Assembly: GCA_002499325.1 (NCBI GenBank)
Contig: DALC01000021.1
Coordinates: forward strand, 6,262-18,130
Direction: 5' to 3'
Length of the DNA: 11,869 nucleotides
Source of the DNA: Euryarchaeota archaeon UBA538
Lineage (GTDB): Archaea > Thermoplasmatota > Poseidoniia > Poseidoniales > Thalassarchaeaceae
Below the pieces are notes generated by a model. It saw only the letters and a list, made by a program, of their open reading frames with translations. It did not search any database and was not told the origin of the DNA. The position numbers and the translations under genes were made by a program. This document shows positions 1-6,566 of this stretch, piece by piece. Each line of letters opens with the position of its first letter. The first letter of the stretch is position 1.

Positions 1-257
1 TGGGTAGCTATGTAGGGAGAAACCTCGTCCTTGTGACAAGCGCCCCGTAACCAAATTGCAATAGTCACGGCTGGATTGAAGTGCGCTCCGGAAATATGCC
101 CAACAGAGTATATCATGACCATCAACGTTGAAGCTATCGCAAATGGGGCTAACTGTCCTGCTGAACCGTGTACGGCGGCTGTGCATATCGTGAGGGCTAG
201 GAAAAAGGTCCCAATGAATTCAGCAATGAGTTTTGGGCGTATCCCAATATCAGACAT
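1..257 (-). CDS. Aquaporin / MIP-family channel (partial, C-terminal part beyond window)
   Basis: Membrane channel of the major intrinsic protein family, which passes water or small neutral solutes such as glycerol. I translated the minus strand by hand: about 85 residues are present before the left edge. They begin MSDIGIRPKLIAEFIGTFFL, the usual MIP N-terminal pattern (E-F-hG-T-F) opening helix 1. A second hydrophobic helix follows, and then SGAHFNPAVT at about residues 58-67, which carries the first NPA box and is the MIP family signature. The second NPA box and the selectivity-filter arginine lie outside the window, so water and glycerol channels cannot be separated. The start at 257 is chosen because GGAGG lies at 265-269, seven bases upstream; an in-frame ATG at 284 lacks such a site. 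It is 106 bases downstream of fpg and has its own AT-rich promoter-like element. Confidence 0.93.
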   Translation of the reverse strand, partial: MSDIGIRPKLIAEFIGTFFLALTICTAAVHGSAGQLAPFAIASTLMVMIYSVGHISGAHFNPAVTIAIWLRGACHKDEVSPYIAT

Positions 258-286
258 ATTTGGCCCTCCGTGGGGCAGGGGCATGA

Positions 287-297
287 ATATTTTCTAA
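287..297 (-). promoter_or_regulatory. TATA-like element ahead of the aquaporin gene
   Basis: On the minus strand the sequence TTTAGAAAATA lies in the 106-base gap after fpg. Its centre is about 35 bases before the aquaporin ATG, placing a predicted transcription start near 267 and giving a short leader that holds the GGAGG ribosome site. This suggests the channel is transcribed independently of fpg. Assignment is by eye only. Confidence 0.4.
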
Positions 298-363
298 ATA
301 ATCGGATGAAATTTTCAGATTTTGTCGGTTTCCGTGGTGATGCCAATGTCGGAGCTATGTCGG

Positions 364-1257
364 TTAGTTCTGGCATCCAGGGCAATAAAAAGTAGATCTG
401 TTGGATTGTACGATTCTCCTTATTACTCCATCACACTCTGATTTTGTACAGTTTTTTCCCTCTCTACCGTAGACGCCGAAACTATGGGGGAAGTAACCTA
501 GTGCATCATCGCCATCCACACCTCTAAAGTCCTGAAGAGTGGAACCTCCAGAGTCGATTGCCTCCGTAATCACTTCATGGGTGTTGTAAGTTAATTTCTC
601 CACCCTCTTTGATACGCCTGATAGTCCTGCAACATTGGTAGCGGTTCTCCGAGGAGATACTCCTGACCTATGGAGTATCTCGCAAACGTATATGTTTCCA
701 AGTCCTGCGATAATTCTCTGATCCAATAGGGCGCTCTTGATTGGAGTTCTCTTCCCTCTCAAAGAGTTAGCTAAATCCATCGGAGATAATTGCCCGGGAA
801 TCGGTTCGGGGCCAAGATGAGAGAGTAGTTTGTATTCATTCTCGCCATCGGTGGGGAAGAAATCCATAATCCCAAATCTCCTGTGGTCTGAATAAACCGC
901 TTTGCCCCCATCGTCCAAGTGTGCCACTACCCAGTCGTGAGGGCCTTCCCCTGTGCCGATCTCTGCACCGTGCAAGAATTTACCAGGACGAGTCTCTCTA
1001 CCACCTCCAATTAGTGTCCATCTACCACTCATTCCCAAGTGACTGAGCCATGTAATACCACTATTAAGTCTAATCAAGAGGTATTTTGCTCTACGATCTA
1101 TAGAGATAATCTCAGAGTCCTCTATTTGCTGTTTGAAGCCATCTGGAAACGGGAATCTAAGATCACTTCTTCTGAGCTGGAGATCTATTACCTTCCTACC
1201 AATCAAATGACGGGAGAGCCCTCTCCTTACCGTTTCGACCTCTGGTAACTCGGGCAT
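364..1257 (-). CDS. mutM: Formamidopyrimidine-DNA glycosylase (Fpg/MutM)
   Basis: Base-excision-repair enzyme that removes oxidised purines such as 8-oxoguanine and formamidopyrimidines and then nicks the DNA by beta,delta-elimination. The start is fixed by the chemistry: the protein begins MPELPEVETV, where Pro2 is the catalytic nucleophile and Glu3 the proton donor. Other family landmarks are Lys58 in RRAKYLL, the void-filling Met in HLGMSG (about 73-78), Arg and Phe in DHRRFG (124-129), and GLGNIY (185-190). The C-terminus is a zinc finger with C270, C275, C292 and C295, including the NRSTFYC strand whose arginine contacts the lesion phosphate. At 297 residues it is longer than the usual 270 or so. 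The extra residues fall mainly at about 82-112, a Gly- and His-rich loop before DHRRFG. The first zinc knuckle is C-x4-C instead of the usual C-x2-C. Transcribed divergently from the small membrane-protein gene at 1343. Confidence 0.96.
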   Translation of the reverse strand: MPELPEVETVRRGLSRHLIGRKVIDLQLRRSDLRFPFPDGFKQQIEDSEIISIDRRAKYLLIRLNSGITWLSHLGMSGRWTLIGGGRETRPGKFLHGAEIGTGEGPHDWVVAHLDDGGKAVYSDHRRFGIMDFFPTDGENEYKLLSHLGPEPIPGQLSPMDLANSLRGKRTPIKSALLDQRIIAGLGNIYVCEILHRSGVSPRRTATNVAGLSGVSKRVEKLTYNTHEVITEAIDSGGSTLQDFRGVDGDDALGYFPHSFGVYGREGKNCTKSECDGVIRRIVQSNRSTFYCPGCQN

Positions 1258-1303
1258 GGTTTTGCGAGGAGCAGGAGCTCAAAGATAGTATCTGTCACCT
1301 TGG

Positions 1304-1312
1304 TTAGATAAA
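1304..1312 (+). promoter_or_regulatory. TATA-like element for the DUF4190-type gene
   Basis: TTAGATAAA lies in the 85-base divergent gap between fpg and the membrane-protein gene. A start site about 25 bases downstream would fall near 1333, beside AGGA at 1333-1336 and just before the ATG at 1343. No equally clear element is seen facing fpg. Judged by eye. Confidence 0.35.
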
Positions 1313-1342
1313 ACTCATATCTGCAGCCCTTCAGGAAATGAT

Positions 1343-1762
1343 ATGGAAGAAGGGGAATCTGATGAATGGTGGGACGGCTCAGAGAATGACGAGCAGCCAG
1401 GAGTTCTTACCGGAACGCCAAATCAAGTTTCCAGTGGTGAGCAGGGGCAATCTGGACCTTATGTGCAACCGATGATGATGATGCAACCTAGCAACGATGA
1501 GGCGACTTGGAGCATGGTACTCGGACTGGTTACCTGGTTCTCACACATCTCCTCCCCGATTTTGTGTTTCACTGCATGTCTAGCTCCATTTACCACAGTC
1601 GGAGGAATCATACTTGGCCACATGGGAATGAGGAAAGCCTCAGAGATGAACGGACTTAACAAGGGCATGGCCATAGCTGGTCTAATTATGAATTACCTAT
1701 CGATTGGACTCTATGGCCTAGCCGTGGCCGGATTCGGAATTATCGGGACCGCGGGCCTATAG
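1343..1762 (+). CDS. Small DUF4190-like membrane protein
   Basis: A 139-residue protein of unknown function. The first 55 residues are acidic and polar (many Glu, Asp, Gln, Gly) with a run of four methionines at 44-47 encoded by repeated ATG, and are probably disordered and cytoplasmic. Two hydrophobic segments follow, at about 57-92 and 108-135. Between them lies ILGHMGMRKASEMNGLNKGM, which fits the DUF4190 pattern (I-hG-H-hu..R....-G-hA-hAG-hh) found in many small bacterial and archaeal membrane proteins. AGGA at 1333-1336 precedes the ATG at suitable spacing. The gene converges on flpA, and the two stop codons overlap in CTATAG at 1757-1762. Family assignment is by pattern recognition; no biochemical role is known to me. 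Confidence 0.75.
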   Translation: MEEGESDEWWDGSENDEQPGVLTGTPNQVSSGEQGQSGPYVQPMMMMQPSNDEATWSMVLGLVTWFSHISSPILCFTACLAPFTTVGGIILGHMGMRKASEMNGLNKGMAIAGLIMNYLSIGLYGLAVAGFGIIGTAGL

Positions 1763-2458
1763 ATGCCTGACATGGAAAACGGCATGCTGTTCCTGATATT
1801 GTCCGATGTCGATCCTTTCGATGAAATCCAATGATGATTGTCTCAGAAGTGACTCAGCCCTAGCGAACCTACTCTCATCTTCTCCGTCGATGGACCTCTC
1901 ACTGGCTGCCTTCAGGCTTAGTATCCCTGTCCCTCCCTTGGATAGAGTTTTCTCAGCTATGGAAATGAAATTCTGAGCCTGATCTGCTATGGAAAGATCT
2001 TGATGAATCCATTGTGCTTTACTCCTCATCATTGTGGCATAACCATTGACATCCCTTGCGTCTGTTAGGATTGGGATTAATCCCTTTCTCTGTTCAGCCA
2101 GAGTTTGTAGATCCCTCATCATCCTGGGAGATATTTCAATTGCCAATAACTGGCCATTATGATGGTTTTCCGCCCCACACACATGGTCGTGAATATGACT
2201 GACAGTTGTTCCTGAAGACGCACCTAGGTATAGGCAGACTGATCCGGGATCTGGTAGTATTTGCGAGGGATCTCCTTTTGTCTTCAGTAGAGCTGCCGCA
2301 ACCTTCGATTTGTAGGGGTCCCATCTCCTCCATTCGATCTTCCCAGTTCTCTTCCTCCTCTCTCCCTTGACTGAAACACCTTTGTTCGCATTTCTTGTCC
2401 ATATTGACTTACCCTCCTTCTTTACGCCCCAACCAAGAGATATTGGTTTCCTAGGCAT
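1757..2458 (-). CDS. flpA: Fibrillarin-like rRNA/tRNA 2'-O-methyltransferase
   Basis: Catalytic subunit of the archaeal box C/D ribonucleoprotein, which transfers methyl from S-adenosylmethionine to ribose 2'-OH at sites chosen by guide RNAs in rRNA and tRNA. The 233 residues match the normal archaeal length. After a basic N-terminus comes the Rossmann core: CLYLGASSGTTVSH at 75-88 (SAM-binding loop), AIEISPRMMRDL at 106-117, PILTDARD at 129-136, HQDLSIADQA at 152-161 and LSLKAAS at 180-186. By comparison with the family, Lys52, Asp154, Lys183 and His225 are good candidates for the conserved K-D-K-H catalytic set. It lies three bases behind nop5 and is clearly co-transcribed with it. Its TAG stop overlaps that of the convergent membrane-protein gene. 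Confidence 0.96.
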   Translation of the reverse strand: MPRKPISLGWGVKKEGKSIWTRNANKGVSVKGERRKRTGKIEWRRWDPYKSKVAAALLKTKGDPSQILPDPGSVCLYLGASSGTTVSHIHDHVCGAENHHNGQLLAIEISPRMMRDLQTLAEQRKGLIPILTDARDVNGYATMMRSKAQWIHQDLSIADQAQNFISIAEKTLSKGGTGILSLKAASERSIDGEDESRFARAESLLRQSSLDFIERIDIGQYQEQHAVFHVRHL

Positions 2459-2461
2459 AGG

Positions 2462-3466
2462 CTAGCCTCTCTTAGGCGGGATCGGGAATCTATCCCTTAT
2501 GGACTCGGCCTCTCTATGGATTTTCTTGATTTCTTCATCATCCCATGTCTGACCTCCGAAATGGTCGATCCTGACAGCAATTGAGCACTTGCCTGCCAAG
2601 AAACGGGCTATCTTGCCCCGAACCCATCTCGGAGATCTGCTGACAAGAGGCATTGAGAACAGGACAGGAGAGTGTTTAGGAGGAGGAGCTCCTCTTCTGT
2701 GTGCCGCCATAGCTCCAGATGCTCCTAGAACCTGTAGGCTACCGCTGGGCATTCTTGCTAGTCTCTCCCTTCCACCAGCCAGTACTACCATTCTAGCTGC
2801 TCCCAGTGGCCCGATTAGAGAAGAGAGAGAAGGGACGTAAGAGTTTGCAAGCTCCTTGGTAGCTTGCTCATTTAGAAGAAGCCTCTCAGACAGAGATACC
2901 ACCCCTTTAGCTTGAGATTTCATTGCAGACCACTCCAATTCTGAGGGAGGGTGGTCCGGAATAGAAACCCCCAAGTCAGTTGCTAGATTCTCAATATCTT
3001 TTGATTTGGCCACAAATAGGGGAATATCGGCCCTTCTCTCATCCAGATCTAAGTCCGGAAGGAATAAGCCCGCCCACTCAACTGATCTCGCCTCTTGGGT
3101 TGTCCAAGAAGCCCTGAGTTCAATGGAAGATGATGATAGCATGTCCAGCCTGCGATCTGGATCCGAAGCAGACGCCGCTACTCCTTTCCTGGCAAGTGCT
3201 ATTGATGCCTCTGAAAGCATCTCCGACTCCTCTTTACTTAGTTCGGGCCAGGATTCATCGGAAATCGCCCCTAAGGGATTTGAAACTGCCTCAGGGAACC
3301 TATTGGCCAGAACTCTAGCCTCTGGACTCAGCCTTCCTGATTGGAGTACAGACAGTCTTTCCACCAGAGCATTTACCGAACTCGATGCAGTCCAATTTAC
3401 CTGATCCAAGACGTTTCCTTCGGCATCGACTACTCTTGATAGCCTCCAGTCGTACCATATCTCCAT
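2462..3466 (-). CDS. Nop5/NOP56-like core protein of box C/D RNP
   Basis: Scaffold of the archaeal box C/D methylation complex: it binds fibrillarin through its N-terminal domain, dimerises through a coiled coil, and grips the L7Ae-RNA kink-turn through the C-terminal Nop domain. The Nop domain is plain at about 209-304, with SLIGPLGAARM, LARMPSGSLQVLGA, PPPKHSPVLF and RGKIARFLAGK, all close to the family pattern. The N-terminal half is weakly conserved; EWAGLFLPDLD at 130-140 occupies the place of the family's EW..-HFPEL segment. At 334 residues it is shorter than many archaeal Nop5 proteins. The C-terminal tail ends in a basic PPKRG, a reduced version of the KKR-rich tail. It is followed three bases later by flpA, its usual partner, which makes the assignment secure. 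Confidence 0.93.
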   Translation of the reverse strand: MEIWYDWRLSRVVDAEGNVLDQVNWTASSSVNALVERLSVLQSGRLSPEARVLANRFPEAVSNPLGAISDESWPELSKEESEMLSEASIALARKGVAASASDPDRRLDMLSSSSIELRASWTTQEARSVEWAGLFLPDLDLDERRADIPLFVAKSKDIENLATDLGVSIPDHPPSELEWSAMKSQAKGVVSLSERLLLNEQATKELANSYVPSLSSLIGPLGAARMVVLAGGRERLARMPSGSLQVLGASGAMAAHRRGAPPPKHSPVLFSMPLVSRSPRWVRGKIARFLAGKCSIAVRIDHFGGQTWDDEEIKKIHREAESIRDRFPIPPKRG

Positions 3467-3501
3467 GGTCGTCGCATTGGGCCTTCACGCTTCAACGGTC
3501 C

Positions 3502-3513
3502 GATTGTAAAATC
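3502..3513. promoter_or_regulatory. Shared AT-rich element between nop5 and crcB
   Basis: The 85-base divergent gap has one AT-rich core, GATTGTAAAATC. On the plus strand TTGTAAAAT could serve crcB, with a start near 3535. On the minus strand ATTTTACAA could serve nop5, with a start near 3483. I looked here for a fluoride riboswitch for crcB and did not recognise one. Promoter assignment is by eye. Confidence 0.35.
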
Positions 3514-3551
3514 TTCAGAAGAAGTCAAACGTCATATGCCTGTGTGGATGC

Positions 3552-3926
3552 ATGGATATTCGACTATTGGCATTAGTCGCGGTGGGGGGCGCCATAGGCG
3601 CTTCACTGAGATATTCGATACAAAGCTCATTCGAGCCTGATTCAGGGCCATATGCGACCGTGGGGGTAAATCTTCTAGGTTCACTATTGCTGGGCTGTAT
3701 TTTTGGTGCTATCGCAGCTGGTAATGCATTAAGCGAGGGGGCTATGGCTGTTTTTGCTACGGGGGTCCTTGGTTCATTCACAACAATGTCGACCTTCGCC
3801 ATGGACTATCTCGAGTTTTCAGAAGATTCTAATTCCACTGCCTTGGCATACGCATTGGTCACCATTATCGGAAGTATTGGTCTTGCATGGGCTGGTTATC
3901 GAACCACTCTAGAACTGATGTCTTAA
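3552..3926 (+). CDS. crcB: CrcB/Fluc-type fluoride channel
   Basis: Small membrane protein that exports toxic fluoride; family members assemble as antiparallel dual-topology dimers. The 124 residues hold four hydrophobic helices. Family landmarks are GGAIGASLRY (12-21), GVNLLGSLLLG (38-48) with the conserved pore Asn40, and GVLGSFTTMSTF (71-82), the broken-helix segment that carries the pore phenylalanines and the central sodium site. A single full-length copy is seen here, as in homodimeric Fluc proteins. The start is the ATG at 3552; an overlapping ATG at 3548 is out of frame. A run of seven T follows the stop codon, consistent with archaeal transcription termination, so the gene is probably a single-gene unit. 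Confidence 0.94.
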   Translation: MDIRLLALVAVGGAIGASLRYSIQSSFEPDSGPYATVGVNLLGSLLLGCIFGAIAAGNALSEGAMAVFATGVLGSFTTMSTFAMDYLEFSEDSNSTALAYALVTIIGSIGLAWAGYRTTLELMS

Positions 3927-3929
3927 GTG

Positions 3930-3936
3930 TTTTTTT
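3930..3936 (+). terminator. Oligo-T terminator after crcB
   Basis: Seven consecutive T residues begin a few bases after the crcB stop codon, followed by a second T-rich stretch (CCTTTTGTAG). Archaeal RNA polymerase terminates at such plus-strand T tracts without needing a hairpin. It separates crcB from the TFS-PCNA block. Confidence 0.5.
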
Positions 3937-4001
3937 CACTCCTTTTGTAGAATAGTTGAATAGTCAGTTGGCACAGCACTACTATGTCTGTACGATACTG
4001 T

Positions 4002-4009
4002 CAGGAGAG
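4002..4009 (+). promoter_or_regulatory. Ribosome binding site that sets the TFS start
   Basis: AGGAGAGG ends six bases before the ATG at 4016. It selects the start MFCPECG over an in-frame upstream start at 3956, which would add 20 residues with no family counterpart before the first zinc-ribbon cysteine. Confidence 0.75.
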
Positions 4010-4015
4010 GAAGAG

Positions 4016-4396
4016 ATGTTTTGCCCAGAATGTGGAACTCTTGGATTTATGGAGCCCAATGGAAATATCAGATGCACTAACTACACATGCGGGTACGAAG
4101 GACCTCTGACGGGAAAGGATGGCAAGGGTGCTGAATTTACAGACCCTATGACTGGCGAGACTATAGATTTGAGTAAAGCCAGATCTTCTGGGGAGACGAA
4201 GAATCTCAAACATCTAACAGAGGTTGTCGAGGACGAGGGCGGAAAAGGAGTTCTGAGAGTTGGGGACATTAGATGTCCAAGGTGTGACAAGAATGAGATT
4301 TTCGTCATCCTTATGCAAACCAGAAGCTCGGATGAACCTGAGACTAAGGTGTGTACTTGTAAAAACTGTGGTAAGAAGTTCAGGGAGTATCAGTAG
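4016..4396 (+). CDS. Transcription factor S (TFS/TFIIS-like transcript cleavage factor)
   Basis: Archaeal homologue of TFIIS and RPB9 that enters the RNA polymerase secondary channel and stimulates cleavage of backtracked transcripts. From the chosen start it has 126 residues with two zinc ribbons. The N-terminal ribbon uses C3, C6, C20 and C25; its second knuckle, CTNYTC, is C-x4-C rather than C-x2-C. A charged linker follows. The C-terminal ribbon (about 87-118, C87-x2-C90 and C115-x2-C118) contains QTRSSDEPET, whose Asp106-Glu107 pair is the acidic dipeptide that activates the polymerase for cleavage. Its presence argues for an active cleavage factor and not an inhibitory paralogue or RpoM lacking the dipeptide. 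PCNA follows about 50 bases later on the same strand, so the two are probably co-transcribed. Confidence 0.95.
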   Translation: MFCPECGTLGFMEPNGNIRCTNYTCGYEGPLTGKDGKGAEFTDPMTGETIDLSKARSSGETKNLKHLTEVVEDEGGKGVLRVGDIRCPRCDKNEIFVILMQTRSSDEPETKVCTCKNCGKKFREYQ

Positions 4397-4445
4397 CCGG
4401 CCTAGTGGGCCTTCCGAAGGATGAAAGACCCCCAACTGTGTGACT

Positions 4446-5207
4446 ATGCGTGATAAGATGCTTAGAGTGACTGCGAACACCCAATTGATGAGGGAAATTA
4501 TCGACCTGCTTTCTGTTTTGGCAGAGGAGGCGAAACTGGTCTGGGGAGAAAAGGGACTGCATACCATCGTAGTAGATGGCTCACATGTGGCCCTTCTATC
4601 GGCAACCATCGGGGATGAGTGCTTCGAGACATATGAGGTGGAGCCCGTGGAGATAGGAATAGAGCTGAGTAAGATGAGAGATTTGTTGAGTTTGGCTGGA
4701 CCTGGGGATTTAGTTGAGATTGATTATGATGACGCAGTTGGAGCGATTAATGTCAGAGTTGGAGAGGTACATAGGATACTTAGAGGCCTGGATGTTGGCA
4801 CTATGACTCAACCAAAGATGCCGGAACTGAATTTCAATAATAGTGCTACAATAGGCTCAGATAAGATATCTAGAGCACTACGTGCCGCGAAGATGGTGAA
4901 TGAGCTGGTTAACCTGAGTCTTGATAGCACAAAGATGACTATCTCCGCAGATCAGGAGGCTGGGGAGAGCGTGACTGTGTCTTTCGAATCTGGTGAATTG
5001 AGTGAATTGAGCTCTAACACTCCTACCAGTTCGACTTATTCCCTGCAATTCCTAGATCCGCTTACAAGGAAGCTCGCAGGCGGACTTACGGAACAAGTGG
5101 TAGTCGAATTCCAGGAGAAATATCCACTTAGGATGTCATGGAACAGTAACGAGGGCGGTGCAAGTTGGACCTATTTCCTAGCTCCAAGAGTAACCAATGA
5201 TCCTTGA
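4446..5207 (+). CDS. pcn: DNA polymerase sliding clamp (PCNA)
   Basis: Ring-shaped homotrimeric clamp that tethers replicative polymerase, ligase, FEN1 and other PIP-box proteins to DNA. The roughly 253 residues match PCNA throughout: the N-terminal LMREIIDLLSVLAEEAKLVW helix region, VVDGSHVALL, FETYEVE, the linker VGTMTQPKMPELNF that corresponds to the interdomain connecting loop, a second domain with ISRALRAAKMV and the C-terminal YFLAPRV. The start is uncertain. GTG 4440, ATG 4446 and ATG 4458 are all in frame; none has a clear ribosome site. Archaeal homologues align best with the 4458 methionine (MLRVTANTQ), and I report 4446 as the middle option. It follows TFS closely and probably shares its transcript. 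Confidence 0.95.
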   Translation: MRDKMLRVTANTQLMREIIDLLSVLAEEAKLVWGEKGLHTIVVDGSHVALLSATIGDECFETYEVEPVEIGIELSKMRDLLSLAGPGDLVEIDYDDAVGAINVRVGEVHRILRGLDVGTMTQPKMPELNFNNSATIGSDKISRALRAAKMVNELVNLSLDSTKMTISADQEAGESVTVSFESGELSELSSNTPTSSTYSLQFLDPLTRKLAGGLTEQVVVEFQEKYPLRMSWNSNEGGASWTYFLAPRVTNDP

Positions 5208-5220
5208 TTTGTTAGCGCTG

Positions 5221-5230
5221 TTTTGAATAT
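5221..5230 (+). promoter_or_regulatory. TATA-like element for the glycosyltransferase
   Basis: TTTTGAATAT in the 43-base gap after the PCNA gene is centred about 25 bases before the GTG start at 5251. This is the spacing expected for a leaderless archaeal transcript that begins at or next to the start codon, and no ribosome site is seen before the GTG. Judged by eye. Confidence 0.4.
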
Positions 5231-5250
5231 GAGTACTCCAGTCGCATGTC

Positions 5251-6336
5251 GTGCGCGGTTCGGTTTGTGTCATTATCCCGTCCGTGGGTAATTCCACAGA
5301 GCTAGGTGTAGCTATTGATGGCCTTCTGGCCCAGACGTACAGTGATGTATCGATTGTAGTTGTTGGCCCAGAGAGCGACCCTGGAAAAGATATGGCAGAT
5401 TTGAAAGGAGTTCGCTTCATCGATGACAGGGGCTCCAAAACTAGAGCCGATGCATGTAATATCGCTTTGGAACAGACAGAGTCGGAGTTTGTTTTCTTTA
5501 CCGATGATGATGTAATTGTTCCCAAGAATTGGGTTTCCAATCTAGTTAGGTGGTTCGAAAGAGAGGAAGTTTCAGGAGTGGGGGGGCCGAATTTTGCTCC
5601 ACCAGAAGAGTCGACGTTATGGCAACGGGTTATCGATGTCACATTCTGCAGTACTATCTTCACAACGGGAACAAATTACGGTAAAGTAGGAGGCTCGGAT
5701 CTAGATGAAGTGAATCAGTTGCCCGGAGTTAACTCGGCATATCGTAGATCCGTCCTGAATGAGGTTGGTGGATTCGACGAAGGGGCAATAGGTGCTGAAG
5801 ACGTACTACTTGATTACCGAATAAGGGAAGCGGGGCACAAGATATGGACTGATAGGACTGCTGTAATGTGGCATAGAAGACGTAATCTCTCAAGAGTTAG
5901 AAAGCAAATCGGAAACTATGGACTAGTCAGGACCCTTGCGAGTAAGAAATATCCCGAGCTTCATGAGTTTACTCACACTCTGGTAGCTTTATTCCCCCCA
6001 CTTGTCATAGGGGCTTTTGCGTTCTTTTTTTGGGGACTAGCAAATGGGGGAATTGCATGGCCCGATTTCTGGGACGTGAGTCTTTCAGCAGTGCCTATGG
6101 GGCTGCCTAGGGCAGGGGCACACTTACTTCCGACCTTAGCTGGCCTATACAACCTAATTGCCTGGTATGGATCTCTCATGGGGGCCTCACCAAATAGAGA
6201 TTTCTTGACAGTATTCTTATCCCCTATTGTTGCCTTTAGTCTACATTGGAATTACGGAATAGGTGTCATAAGAGCCAATTTGAGAATTCTTACTGGTGGA
6301 TCCGGACTTCAGATAGACGACCGTTCGCGAAGCTAG
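5251..6336 (+). CDS. Membrane-anchored family 2 glycosyltransferase
   Basis: GT2-family enzyme that moves a sugar from a nucleotide-sugar donor; the acceptor (lipid, polysaccharide or glycoprotein) cannot be told. The GT-A domain spans about 1-235: SVCVIIPSVGNSTEL at the N-terminus, the nucleotide region around ARADACN-like KTRADACN (63-70), the metal-binding triad FTDDDVIV with Asp85-Asp87, GVNSAYRRSVL (159-169), and GAEDVLLDYRI with Glu183-Asp184 as the likely catalytic-base region. Three hydrophobic segments follow (about 242-263, 291-311, 318-341), so the active domain should sit on the cytoplasmic face of the membrane. The GTG at 5251 is the only sensible start: an in-frame stop lies at 5230-5232, and the ATGs at 5229 and 5246 are out of frame. 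The stop overlaps that of the convergent 75-residue gene in CTAG. Confidence 0.9.
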   Translation: MRGSVCVIIPSVGNSTELGVAIDGLLAQTYSDVSIVVVGPESDPGKDMADLKGVRFIDDRGSKTRADACNIALEQTESEFVFFTDDDVIVPKNWVSNLVRWFEREEVSGVGGPNFAPPEESTLWQRVIDVTFCSTIFTTGTNYGKVGGSDLDEVNQLPGVNSAYRRSVLNEVGGFDEGAIGAEDVLLDYRIREAGHKIWTDRTAVMWHRRRNLSRVRKQIGNYGLVRTLASKKYPELHEFTHTLVALFPPLVIGAFAFFFWGLANGGIAWPDFWDVSLSAVPMGLPRAGAHLLPTLAGLYNLIAWYGSLMGASPNRDFLTVFLSPIVAFSLHWNYGIGVIRANLRILTGGSGLQIDDRSRS

Positions 6337-6560
6337 CTTGGATTCTCCACCAAGTGGTCAATAAAATCCATGACCTCCTGAATTCTTTCGTCTGGAATTT
6401 CCTTGTAAGACTGGCCGAATCTCCCCTTTACACATATGGCCACATGAGCATAAGGATTCCTTCCTTTAGGGTGATAGCGAGAGGGTGGCAACTTTCCGAC
6501 TAACTTATCACCAGCATCTTGGATGTGTGTCCATATTATTCTGGAGTTTTCTCGGTTCAA
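6333..6560 (-). CDS. 75-residue protein with an antirepressor-C-like pattern
   Basis: I do not recognise this protein firmly. It is small, soluble and rich in charged residues. The middle, PYAHVAICVKGRFGQSYKEI (36-55), continues PDERIQEVMDFIDHL. This spacing of H, F-G, S-Y-K-x-I-P and a closing amphipathic helix resembles the C-terminal helical module of some phage antirepressor proteins (ORF6C/P22AR-C type), but here it stands almost alone. The start is TTG at 6560, supported by GAAGGTGA about six bases upstream, overlapping the end of the preceding gene. It is the last gene of the ABC-exporter unit, six bases after the previous stop. Its own stop overlaps that of the glycosyltransferase. 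Whether it binds nucleic acid is inference only. Confidence 0.7.
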   Translation of the reverse strand: MNRENSRIIWTHIQDAGDKLVGKLPPSRYHPKGRNPYAHVAICVKGRFGQSYKEIPDERIQEVMDFIDHLVENPS

Positions 6561-6566
6561 TTTTTT

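Noticed and set aside
2683..2694. Perfect 12-base palindrome GAGGAGCTCCTC
   Set aside because: It lies within the conserved Nop domain of nop5 and is explained by the Gly-Ala-Pro codons there; no sign of an independent function.
3006..3404. Open frame of about 132 codons on the plus strand
   Set aside because: It is antisense to nop5, with Ser/Ala-rich low-complexity translation and no recognisable motif.
3467..3551. Fluoride riboswitch ahead of the crcB fluoride channel
   Set aside because: The context suggested one, but the 85-base gap shows no recognisable crcB-motif pseudoknot or conserved riboswitch core, and most of it is needed for two divergent promoters.
4410..4420. Small hairpin CCTTCCGAAGG between TFS and PCNA
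   Set aside because: Only a 4-base stem with a 3-base loop and no T tract after it, so it is too weak to call a terminator or regulator.
4421..4453. Ten-codon upstream frame (ATGAAAGAC...TGA) overlapping the PCNA start region
   Set aside because: It could in theory couple translation to the ATG at 4458, but it has no properly spaced ribosome site and such short frames are common by chance.
5178..5663. Open frame of about 161 codons on the minus strand
   Set aside because: It lies opposite the start of the glycosyltransferase with its clear DDD motif. The translation is Ser/Thr-rich and typical of an antisense shadow.
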